A DNA stretch of 14,155 bases, taken from Deltaproteobacteria bacterium. GTDB taxonomy: Bacteria > Myxococcota > UBA796 > SXON01. The notes below the pieces were generated by a model. The model made no database searches. It was given only the letters and a program-made list of their open reading frames with translations, and was not told where the DNA came from. Below, piece by piece: positions 1 to 6,153 of this stretch (position 1 is its first letter; each line of letters begins with the position of its first letter). Position numbers and translations under genes: made by a program. The stretch lies in NCBI GenBank assembly GCA_947483545.1, contig CANKNP010000103.1, positions 1 to 14,155 of the forward strand, read 5' to 3'.

Positions 1-18
1 ATAGGAGCCAGAACGCGA

Positions 19-912
19 TCATTTATTCAGCTCCCTGGAGAGCCGGCGCCGATACTCGTCCGCGAGCGAGTGCCGCGGCCCGAGCACGTCGAACACCGCG
101 AGCATCGCCTTCCGCGCGGCGTCCGAGCCGAACGGCGGCGCGGTGAACGCCCGATCCGCCTTCACGATGCCCAGCAGGATCTCGAGCCCCTCCGCCTCGT
201 CGCCCTCGCGGATCAGCGCCCGCGCGAGGTCCCACCGCACGGCGGTCTCTTCTTCTCCGCGCACCAGGTGCGCCCGCCCTACTTCTCCGCGCCTCAGGTG
301 CGCCCGCCTTCCGGTGTCGATCGCCTCCCGCGCCGCGGCCAGCGTTGGCGCGCCGGCGGTCAGCTCGACCTTCGCGACGTCCCGCGCGTGGATGACCCGA
401 TCCCGTGGGTTCAACCGGCCGAGATACGCAAGCGCAGCGGAGGGATCCTCCGCCGTTCGGGCCAGGTGCAGCAGCGCTTCGGGATGGTGCGGATCGTGCG
501 CGAGCACCTGCGCGTACAAGCCGGCCGCCGCTTCCGTGTCCCCGGCGTCCAACGACTGCTTCGCCGCAGCCGCAGCGATGGCGGCCTCATCCGGCACCAG
601 GCCTTGAAGCCACGCGCGGACCTGCTGCTCGGGCAGCGCGCCCGTGAACTCGGCCACCACCTTGCCGTTGACGAACGCCTTGACCGCCGGGATGCCCTGG
701 ATCTCGAACTGCCGGGCCAACCCCTGGTTGTCATCGGTGTTGACCTTGGCCAGCGTCCATTTTCCGGCGGCCTCCGCCTCAAGCCGCTCCAGGATCGGCC
801 CCAGGGTGCGGCAGGGCCCACACCACGGCGCCCAGAAGTCCACCACCACCGGGCCTGTGCGCGACCGCTGCAAGACCTCTCGCTCGAACTGAGATGCGCC
901 GACGTCGATCAT
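19..912 (-). CDS. cnoX: Thioredoxin-TPR co-chaperone (CnoX/YbbN-like)
   Basis: A 297-residue protein with an N-terminal thioredoxin fold (about residues 5-105) and a C-terminal TPR-like helical region. The redox motif WCGPC is at residues 30-34 and the cis-proline at P75 (GIP), so the thioredoxin site looks competent, unlike E. coli YbbN, which lacks the CxxC. Family members hold unfolded or oxidation-prone clients in the cytoplasm and pass them to GroEL or DnaK. The end (LADEYRRRLSREL) matches the family's usual finish (E. coli YbbN ends with a similar YRRQLYALL). Residues 202-221 are two copies of a 10-residue unit (RAHLRRGEV, then GRAHLVRGEE) that the family does not normally have; see the repeat entry. 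The ATG at 912 has no clear Shine-Dalgarno. It is divergent from the lipoprotein gene across 67 bp. The family call is firm; CnoX function in detail is inferred. Confidence 0.9.
   Translation of the reverse strand: MIDVGASQFEREVLQRSRTGPVVVDFWAPWCGPCRTLGPILERLEAEAAGKWTLAKVNTDDNQGLARQFEIQGIPAVKAFVNGKVVAEFTGALPEQQVRAWLQGLVPDEAAIAAAAAKQSLDAGDTEAAAGLYAQVLAHDPHHPEALLHLARTAEDPSAALAYLGRLNPRDRVIHARDVAKVELTAGAPTLAAAREAIDTGRRAHLRRGEVGRAHLVRGEEETAVRWDLARALIREGDEAEGLEILLGIVKADRAFTAPPFGSDAARKAMLAVFDVLGPRHSLADEYRRRLSRELNK
252..308 (-). repeat. In-frame 30-bp tandem repeat inside cnoX
   Basis: Two copies of a 27-bp sequence lie at 252-278 and 282-308, offset by 30 bp and differing at two positions. One copy contains an odd-centred palindrome, GCGCACC-T-GGTGCGC when read on the coding strand. 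Because the offset is a multiple of three, the pair adds about 20 Arg/Gly/Glu-rich residues to the TPR region without breaking the frame. If the segment is removed, the flanks join as a normal TPR spacing for this family. I read it as a small repeat inserted into the gene and then duplicated. Natural drift of a linker remains possible. Confidence 0.7.
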
Positions 913-933
913 GGCTGTGTACTCGGGGGAGGC

Positions 934-964
934 GATATGTTCGCTGCCGTAACGGCTTCGTCAA
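934..964 (-). promoter_or_regulatory. Weak candidate promoter for cnoX
   Basis: In the 67-bp divergent gap the minus strand carries TTGACG (959-964), a 5/6 match to a -35 box. A poor -10 (CATATC at 934-939, or ACATAT one base over) follows at 18-19 bp spacing. The spacer contains a short inverted repeat, GCCGT-A-ACGGC (946-956), which could be an operator or chance. No matching promoter for the plus-strand lipoprotein gene is evident. Low confidence: the match is partial and sigma-factor preferences in this organism are unknown. Confidence 0.25.
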
Positions 965-970
965 GCCACC

Positions 971-974
971 GGAG
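971..974 (+). promoter_or_regulatory. RBS that fixes a TTG start
   Basis: GGAG at 971-974 lies 5 bases before the TTG at 980. The frame is closed by TAA at 950-952, and there is no ATG or GTG between that stop and the TTG. The TTG is therefore the natural start, and it places a lipobox cysteine at residue 9. Confidence 0.6.
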
Positions 975-979
975 ACCCG

Positions 980-1993
980 TTGTTGCTGCTCTCGCTGCTC
1001 GCCTGCACCCCGGGTGAACCCGTCCACGCCTTGATCCTGACGGGCTGGGAGTACGAGTGGGAACTGCTCTCCCACCGCGTGTCGCTGATCCGCGTGGAGG
1101 TGAACCAGGACGGCGCCGTTGACCTAGGCCTTATCGGCGGCAGCTACACGACCGGCGACGACATGACCGACACCCCCTACTATCGGCTCACCTACGCGGA
1201 CATCGGCGTTCCAGGCGCCTCCTACGCGGACGCGAGCGGCGGCTGGACGATGGGACCCGACCCCACGGGCACCACAACGCTGAGCACCCCCGCGCCGGAC
1301 GGCTGCGATCAGGAGATCGCCGTGTTCCTCAACGGATTCTCCATCAACACCGACATCCCCCAGACCGGCGAATACCCCGAGGACTACGATGAAGCGCTCG
1401 GCTACACTTCCAACGGCTTCGGCTTTGCCTTGGGAGAGCCCGTTCTGGCCGATGGCACGCTCTCGGTGGACGTGACCGCGACCGTTCGCTGGGCACCCCA
1501 AGATCGCGAGGACATGAACGGCGCGATCCCGTTCGCGCAGACCGGGGTCTCCGCCCACGTGCTCTTCGTCTGCTTCCAGGGCGATCTTGCCGCGGCCCAG
1601 GCGTCGGGATCGGCGGGATACCCGTTCGACCCGCCCTACACGGACCAGGAGCCCCTCGTGCAGACCTTCGACGCCGCTGGGAAAGCGAACGACGGCGTGC
1701 TCGGGATCAGCGGGTTTGACCTGCTCGCCGAGTTCACGAACCTCGACGGCACCGAGACCGGCGACTACCTCCGCAGCTACGGCGTCGAGCTCGCGGGTGC
1801 GGATGATGGCCTGGGCACCTGGTCGGGGACGACCACCGCGCAGATCACCAACAGCTCCGCGCTGGAGTTCGGCGAGCTGACCGCGAGCTTCACGGCGGAC
1901 TACACGCGCGTCGGGGTGCGGGGGGCGGTCACTGCGGGCGGCAGCCTCGAGGGCACGCACGATGTGGGGGAGACGACGGTGACGATCCCTTAG
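980..1993 (+). CDS. Putative lipoprotein of unknown function
   Basis: A 337-residue protein that I do not recognise. It begins MLLLSLLAC, a very short leucine-rich signal ending in a lipobox (LLA-C9), so it is probably lipidated and held in the envelope. The signal lacks the usual positively charged n-region, which is a weakness of this start; the TTG at 980 is nevertheless the only candidate in frame and has an RBS. The mature part is acidic and rich in Gly, Thr, Asp and Tyr, with alternating hydrophobic residues typical of beta structure (for example VDVTATVRW and LTASFTADYTRVGV). No transmembrane segment follows the signal. Two further cysteines lie in the middle (DGCDQ and LFVCFQ) and could pair. 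It is monocistronic as far as visible, and a GC-rich hairpin follows its stop. Reality as a gene is likely from its coherent, non-repetitive composition; its role is unknown. Confidence 0.7.
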   Translation: MLLLSLLACTPGEPVHALILTGWEYEWELLSHRVSLIRVEVNQDGAVDLGLIGGSYTTGDDMTDTPYYRLTYADIGVPGASYADASGGWTMGPDPTGTTTLSTPAPDGCDQEIAVFLNGFSINTDIPQTGEYPEDYDEALGYTSNGFGFALGEPVLADGTLSVDVTATVRWAPQDREDMNGAIPFAQTGVSAHVLFVCFQGDLAAAQASGSAGYPFDPPYTDQEPLVQTFDAAGKANDGVLGISGFDLLAEFTNLDGTETGDYLRSYGVELAGADDGLGTWSGTTTAQITNSSALEFGELTASFTADYTRVGVRGAVTAGGSLEGTHDVGETTVTIP

Positions 1994-2031
1994 GGGCCGT
2001 CCAAGGGTTGAAGTCTCCCGAACGTTGACCA

Positions 2032-2052
2032 GGGCGGCCACGGGGGCCGCCC
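2032..2052 (+). terminator. GC-rich hairpin after the lipoprotein gene
   Basis: GGGCGGCC (2032-2039) pairs with GGCCGCCC (2045-2052) around the loop ACGGG, 38 bases after the stop codon. No T-tract follows, so it is not a classical intrinsic terminator. It also overlaps the first 46-bp repeat, whose own stem uses 2047-2058 and 2073-2084, so the two folds exclude each other. It may be only part of the repeat. Confidence 0.35.
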
Positions 2053-2157
2053 CTACGCGGATCCAAACGGGTGCGTAGGGGCGGGCCGCGCTCACGTGCG
2101 GCCCAAAGTGTGGGGGCCGCCCCTACGCGGATCCAAACGGGTGCGTAGGGGCGGGCC
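2042..2157. repeat. Duplicated 46-bp stem-loop element
   Basis: Positions 2042-2087 and 2112-2157 are identical over 46 bp. Each copy has a perfect 12-bp stem, CCGCCCCTACGC with GCGTAGGGGCGG (2047-2058 / 2073-2084 in the first copy), around a 14-base loop. The 24-bp spacer adds another inverted repeat (2083-2089 / 2098-2104). Elements with a TAGGGGCGG core are common dispersed repeats in GC-rich bacteria. Complete identity of the two copies points to recent duplication or gene conversion. Confidence 0.85.
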
Positions 2158-2200
2158 CCTGGGCGTCTGGTCGCACGGCCTCAAGGGGGCCGCCCAGGAG

Positions 2201-2296
2201 CAACCGATCTCGAAGAGCTTGGCCGCGCTCGGGGAGTTCGGTTGCGCTGGGCAACCGATCTCGAAGAGCTTGGCCGCGCTCGGGGAGTTCGGTTGC
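2201..2296. repeat. Duplicated 45-bp element with terminal inverted repeats
   Basis: Positions 2201-2245 and 2252-2296 are identical over 45 bp, offset by 51 bp. Each begins CAACCGA and ends TCGGTTG, a 7-bp terminal inverted repeat (8 bp in the second copy, counting G2251). The unit has no stop in the +1 frame, where it reads QPISKSLAALGEFGC, and the 51-bp offset keeps that frame. Even so, the surrounding sequence is entirely repeats and does not look like a gene. Small inverted ends could mean a tiny non-autonomous mobile unit; no target-site duplication is obvious. Confidence 0.8.
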
Positions 2297-2330
2297 TGGG
2301 ACGGGCGTTCAAGGCCGGCCGCGGCCCGCC

Positions 2331-2410
2331 CGAAGCCCGCAGCCCCCCGTAGCCCGTAGTCCGTAGTCCGTAGTCCGTAGTCCGTAGTCCGTAGCCCGAA
2401 GCCCGCAGCC
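2331..2410. repeat. Heptamer tandem array (CGTAGTC family)
   Basis: The array reads CGAAGCC, CGCAGCC, three extra Cs, CGTAGCC, five exact CGTAGTC units (2355-2389), CGTAGCC, CGAAGCC, CGCAGCC. The exact copies are in the centre, and the variants CGAAGCC-CGCAGCC appear at both ends. It ends 25 bp before the purC start. A 7-bp period is not a multiple of three, so it is not coding, and copy number probably varies between strains by slippage. Confidence 0.9.
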
Positions 2411-2435
2411 GCCCCGCATCCGGTTAGCCCCGCGG

Positions 2436-3179
2436 ATGCTCGAACCCCTCCCCTTCTCCCGCGGCCCGCTCCTGTACCAAGGCAAGGCGAAGCAGGTCTA
2501 TGCGACCGAAGATCCCACGCAGATCCTGATCTTCTACACCGATGGGGCGACAGCCTTCAACGGGCTGAAGAAGGCGGAGATCGCGAACAAGGGCGTCATC
2601 AACTGCAAGATCAGCGCGTTCTTCATGGCGCGGGTTCAAGCAGCCGGCGTGCCGACGGCGTTCGTGCGCAACGTCTCGGACAACGAGCAACTGTGCAAGA
2701 AGGTCGAGATCATCCCGGTGGAGGTGGTGATCCGGAATGTCGTAGCCGGCGGCCTCGCGAAGAAGCTCGGGCTGCCCGAAGGTCAACGACTCCCGGCACC
2801 CCTGATCGAGCACTTCTACAAGTCCGACGCGCTCAATGACCCGCAGATCAACGAGGAGACGGCGGTCCTGCTGGGCTGGGCGAAGCCTTGGGAGCTGCTC
2901 GCGATGCGGGACTACGCGCTGAAGGTGAACGAGGTGCTGCTCGCGTTCTGGGGGGACCTCGGCGTGGATCTGGTGGACTTCAAGCTGGAGTTTGGTCGGA
3001 TCGAGGCCGGTGGCACCACCGCGGTGCTGCTCGCAGACGAGATCACGCCCGACGGCTCCCGCCTCTGGGATCGCGCGACCGGCCGCAAGCTCGACAAAGA
3101 TGTGTTCCGTCGGGACCTGGGAGACCTCTCCACGACCTATCGGGAGGTTTATCGGCGGATCTTTGGGGTGGAGCTGTAG
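2436..3179 (+). CDS. purC: SAICAR synthetase (purine biosynthesis)
   Basis: Phosphoribosylaminoimidazole-succinocarboxamide synthase, 247 residues, the usual length for the short bacterial form. It joins CAIR to aspartate using ATP in the cytoplasm, the eighth step of de novo IMP synthesis. Landmarks in order: the nucleotide-binding start LLYQGKAKQVY (12-22), TAFNGLKKAEI (39-49), the first family signature IIPVEVVIRNVVAGG (92-106), DALNDPQI (131-138), the second signature LVDFKLEFG (179-187), LLADEITPD (198-206), and RLWD with KLDKDVFRRDLG (218-229). The first signature normally ends in Ser and here ends in Gly106, a small deviation. The ATG at 2436 has no strong RBS, and no better start is seen. 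It is single on its strand, preceded by a repeat island and converging on tolB. Confidence 0.97.
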   Translation: MLEPLPFSRGPLLYQGKAKQVYATEDPTQILIFYTDGATAFNGLKKAEIANKGVINCKISAFFMARVQAAGVPTAFVRNVSDNEQLCKKVEIIPVEVVIRNVVAGGLAKKLGLPEGQRLPAPLIEHFYKSDALNDPQINEETAVLLGWAKPWELLAMRDYALKVNEVLLAFWGDLGVDLVDFKLEFGRIEAGGTTAVLLADEITPDGSRLWDRATGRKLDKDVFRRDLGDLSTTYREVYRRIFGVEL

Positions 3180-3276
3180 TCTGCGCCCCCCGAAGTTGCT
3201 CACCGACCCAGAGGGAACTGAAGTAGGCCCGAGCCGAGGGCCGGATTCGGAGGGTACTCCCGACGAAACCGGCCAC

Positions 3277-3333
3277 GCGCTCGTAGTCGAGCGCATCTCG
3301 GCTCGCGGGGGGCGTGGGGGGCGTGCCCCCCAC
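3277..3333. terminator. Two hairpins between convergent purC and tolB
   Basis: The 165-bp convergent spacer holds GCGCTCG-TAGT-CGAGCGC (3277-3294) and GTGGGGGG-CGTG-CCCCCCAC (3314-3333), both perfectly paired. The second is 12 bp beyond the end of tolB and could serve transcripts from either side. Neither is followed by a T-run on either strand, so efficient intrinsic termination is uncertain. The G/C hairpin is also a type found as a dispersed repeat. Confidence 0.45.
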
Positions 3334-3344
3334 AAAGCAAGGGG

Positions 3345-4667
3345 TTACCAGCTCAGATGCGGTGACCAATTCGGATTGGTATACCCGCCGCCGCCCGACG
3401 TGATCTGCGCCTGAAAATCACCGTCGGCCGATGCGATCCAGATGTGCGCCGCCCCCGACCGCGTGGAGCTGAACGCGATGTAATCGCCCTCGGGGCTGAA
3501 GCTTGGGTCCTCGTTGTCGCCCGTGCCCTGCGTCACGCGCTGGGTGTTGGAGCCGTCGGTCTTGACCGTGAAAATATCAAAGTGGCCGTCGCGGCCCACG
3601 AAGGCGATGCGATCGCCCTTGGGTGACCAGGAGGGTGAAGTGTTCTGGCTGCCCTGAAAACTCACGCGATGGGCTCCGGACCCGTCTTTGTTCATCACGT
3701 AGATTTGGGGGCCCCCAGACCGCTCGGAGACGAACGCGATTTGGGAGCCGTCCGGGGAGAACGACGGCGAGACGTCGATCCCCGGCGAAGATGTGAGCCG
3801 CGCGAGCTCTCGACCTGTGGCAGGGTCGATCGTGAAGATCTCGCTGTCACTCCCGACCGTTTGGGTGAGCGCGAGGATGCTACCCCCAGGCCCAAACGCG
3901 CCGCCGGTGTTGATGCCCGCCTTGGCTGCGACCCGGCGGATCTGCCCCTTGCCCAGGTCCGCGATGTACAGGTCCGGATTTCCGGCAGCGTAGCCGGTGT
4001 AGGCGATCGAGGAACCCGTAGGTGACCAGCGTGGATTCAGGTTGATGCTCGCGTTCTTGGTGATCGAACGCCGGCCGTAGCCATCCGCATCGCAGAGGTA
4101 AATCTCCTTGTTCTCGCCGAACTTGCCCGAGAACGCAAAGCGCGTGTCGAAGAAGCTGCGCTTGCCGGTCACCGCGAAGACAATGGCGTTCGCGACGCGA
4201 TGAGCGAGCGCGCGGGTCGCAGTCCCGCCGGCCGAAAAGCTCTTGGCGTCGAGCTTCGTGGCGGTCCCCACCTCGTAGATCCAGACCTGGGTGTCGAGGT
4301 TGGAGCCGGAGGTCGCGGTCACCGTTTTGGCGAGCACCGCCGCGCCCGATGGCCGCCACGCCGAGAAGTCGAACTCGCCAGGTTGCACGCCTGCATCGCC
4401 AGGTTCCAAGGAGACATTGGGATCCAGCACCGTAAAATACCCGGTGAGCTCCAAGTCGCGCTTCACGACGTTCCAAAAATCCTGGGCCTGGGCTGCGCCA
4501 CCTTTGGGGTACGGCAGCGCGATGGGCACCGCGAGCTGGCCGGGGCGGCCGATGTTGATCTGCAGCCGGGGACCGGGCACGGGGTCCTCCGCCCGGGCGC
4601 CCGAGACCGCCGTGGTGATGACGACAGCAGCGAGGAGGCCGAACGAGAGGGCGGACAGGCGGGACAT
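3345..4667 (-). CDS. tolB: Tol-Pal system protein TolB
   Basis: A periplasmic beta-propeller of the Tol-Pal envelope system, 440 residues from the ATG at 4667 (E. coli TolB has 430). The first 26 residues are a clear Sec signal peptide (MSR, a long hydrophobic core, cleavage after ARA). An N-terminal alpha/beta domain follows (about 30-165, with VPIALPYPKGG and LTGYFTVLDP). Then come PD40/WD40-like blades with the repeated cores NPRWSPTGSSIAY, VSPSFSPDGSQIAF, TSPSWSPKGDRIAF, EDPSFSPEGDYIAF and a final TNPNWSPHLSW. A GTG at 4715 would add 16 residues (MFYPGRVSPPPSPRFP) that spoil the signal peptide, so I prefer 4667. It lies 103 bp after the HTH-repeat gene, last in the minus-strand run. Pal, its usual partner gene, does not follow; purC converges instead. 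Confidence 0.95.
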   Translation of the reverse strand: MSRLSALSFGLLAAVVITTAVSGARAEDPVPGPRLQINIGRPGQLAVPIALPYPKGGAAQAQDFWNVVKRDLELTGYFTVLDPNVSLEPGDAGVQPGEFDFSAWRPSGAAVLAKTVTATSGSNLDTQVWIYEVGTATKLDAKSFSAGGTATRALAHRVANAIVFAVTGKRSFFDTRFAFSGKFGENKEIYLCDADGYGRRSITKNASINLNPRWSPTGSSIAYTGYAAGNPDLYIADLGKGQIRRVAAKAGINTGGAFGPGGSILALTQTVGSDSEIFTIDPATGRELARLTSSPGIDVSPSFSPDGSQIAFVSERSGGPQIYVMNKDGSGAHRVSFQGSQNTSPSWSPKGDRIAFVGRDGHFDIFTVKTDGSNTQRVTQGTGDNEDPSFSPEGDYIAFSSTRSGAAHIWIASADGDFQAQITSGGGGYTNPNWSPHLSW

Positions 4668-4770
4668 CGGAAACCGGGGCGAAGGGGGTGGGCTAACGCG
4701 GCCGGGGTAGAACACGCGGGGTTCGGGCTCCCTTGCCCAGGTGTCCGATGACCACGCGTCGTACCGCGTC

Positions 4771-6126
4771 CTACTCCAGCCCTTCCCCCTGCTCGCGCAC
4801 CTTCATCACCTTCCACTCCCCGTCTCCACGGCGAGCCAGCGCCGCTTCGGCGCGGGACAGCGCCTGGGAAATCCGCGCGCCGATCACCAGGAACTTCGCC
4901 ACGGTCTCCCCGTTGCCCGCCGTGATCTGGTAGGCGGTGAGCGTGGGCTCGGCGCCGACGTCCGCGGCGACCACGGGCTCCACGATCTCCGCCGGCGCCA
5001 CTGCGGCGACGGCCTCCGTCGGCGCAGCGACGGGCGCCGGCGCAGCGACGGGCGCGACGGCCTCTGGCGCAGCGACGGGCGTTGCCGCAGCGGGCTGGAC
5101 CTCCGCGACGGGGGCAGCGACCACGGCAGCAACCGCGGCGGGCGCACCGGAGGCGCGGGACACCGGCTCCACCGTGACGCTGGCGACGGCGCCCCGACTG
5201 GCCCGCTTGGGGGCAGGCGGCGTGGGAATGTTCCGGAGGACCCTGTACTTTCGCACACCATCCGCGGACATGCCGAGCCGCTCCGCCACCACGCGATCCG
5301 GCAGCACGCCCACGATGTCGGCGTGCCCATCCAACCTGGAGGTGCGGAACCGGGGGCCGGCCACCGGGGCTGGCTCGACCGCTGCCACGGGTGCCGGGGC
5401 CGGCGGGGCGGCGATGGGCTCCGCCACAGTCGGCGCGCGCGCCGCAACCCGAGACGGTGCGGCAGGGATGCCGCGCAAGGAGCGGTACTTCTGCACCGCG
5501 CTCCGGGAGAGTCCGGCGCGGCTGGCCACCTCATCGTCTGGGAGCACGCCGACGAGATCCAGGACCGCGTCGATCTTGGAGACCACGGAGCGGACTGGCC
5601 TGGAGCTCGACGGGGGTGCCACGGGCGCGGCGGGCATCGGCGCGGCGGCCGGCTTCGCTGCGGTGGCGGGCTTCGGCGCGGCGGGTGTCTGCGCCGGCTC
5701 AACCTGCGGCGTGGGGGCTGCCGCGGGCCGCGCCCGCGTCCTCGCGACCGACGCGGAGCGGGGTGCCGCCTCGATCCCGTACTTCTCGCGGTGCTTCCGA
5801 ACGCCCTCTGGGGTGGCACCGGCCATCGCGGCGACGGTTCGGTCATCCAGCGTGCCCATCAGGTGCCGGAACGCCGCGAGCTTCTCAAAGCGCCCGCTGG
5901 GCGGGGGCTCAGCGGCCGGGGCGGGAGCGGGGGTGGGAGGCGACTTCACGGCGGCGGGCGGCGCACCAGACAGGCTCCGGAAGGCGGCCACCTCTCCCGC
6001 GGTCACGCCCGCGAGCTTCGCGACGTTCTTATCGGACATCCCAGCGAGCATCTCGCGGAACGGGGTGAGCGCCTGAACAGCGGCGACGGAGAGACCGGGG
6101 ACGGGGGAGTTCGGAGAGGGCTTCAT
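4771..6126 (-). CDS. Four-module HTH-repeat protein in the tol cluster
   Basis: A 451-residue protein I do not recognise as a named family. Four modules of about 38 residues share the pattern GxhPDxxVAxxAGxSxxxVxKYRxLRGIP: residues 22-56, 84-121, 185-223 and 265-303. Modules 3 and 4 are closest (VGVLPDDEVASRAGLS and VGVLPDRVVAERLGMS); module 1 is most diverged. The pattern resembles homeodomain-like/resolvase-type HTH units, so DNA binding is plausible but unproven. The modules are joined by Ala/Pro/Val-rich linkers of 30-90 residues. The C-terminal part (about 394-448, LTAYQITAGNGETVAKFLVIGARISQ, given here as family-free sequence in two pieces: LTAYQITAGNGE and TVAKFLVIGARISQ) looks like a small beta-beta-alpha-beta domain ending EWKVMKVREQG. 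No signal peptide or membrane segment is seen, so it should be cytoplasmic. It starts 27 bp after the tolA stop and precedes tolB by 103 bp, so it is probably co-transcribed with tolQRA. Standard tol operons have no such gene. A peptidoglycan- or protein-binding repeat is an alternative reading. Confidence 0.85.
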   Translation of the reverse strand: MKPSPNSPVPGLSVAAVQALTPFREMLAGMSDKNVAKLAGVTAGEVAAFRSLSGAPPAAVKSPPTPAPAPAAEPPPSGRFEKLAAFRHLMGTLDDRTVAAMAGATPEGVRKHREKYGIEAAPRSASVARTRARPAAAPTPQVEPAQTPAAPKPATAAKPAAAPMPAAPVAPPSSSRPVRSVVSKIDAVLDLVGVLPDDEVASRAGLSRSAVQKYRSLRGIPAAPSRVAARAPTVAEPIAAPPAPAPVAAVEPAPVAGPRFRTSRLDGHADIVGVLPDRVVAERLGMSADGVRKYRVLRNIPTPPAPKRASRGAVASVTVEPVSRASGAPAAVAAVVAAPVAEVQPAAATPVAAPEAVAPVAAPAPVAAPTEAVAAVAPAEIVEPVVAADVGAEPTLTAYQITAGNGETVAKFLVIGARISQALSRAEAALARRGDGEWKVMKVREQGEGLE

Positions 6127-6153
6127 GCGGCCCCGCTAACCGAAAGAGCCCCT

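Noticed and set aside
70..1017. A 315-codon open frame on the plus strand across cnoX
   Set aside because: It is antisense to a clear thioredoxin-TPR gene and Arg/Pro-rich, with no recognisable domain.
2096..2359. An 87-codon plus-strand frame containing QPISKSLAALGEFGC twice
   Set aside because: It consists almost wholly of the 46-bp, 45-bp and heptamer repeats. There is no RBS and no sequence outside the repeats that looks coding.
4668..4715. GTG start for tolB 16 codons upstream
   Set aside because: It would put a Pro-rich segment in front of a complete Sec signal peptide that starts with the ATG at 4667.
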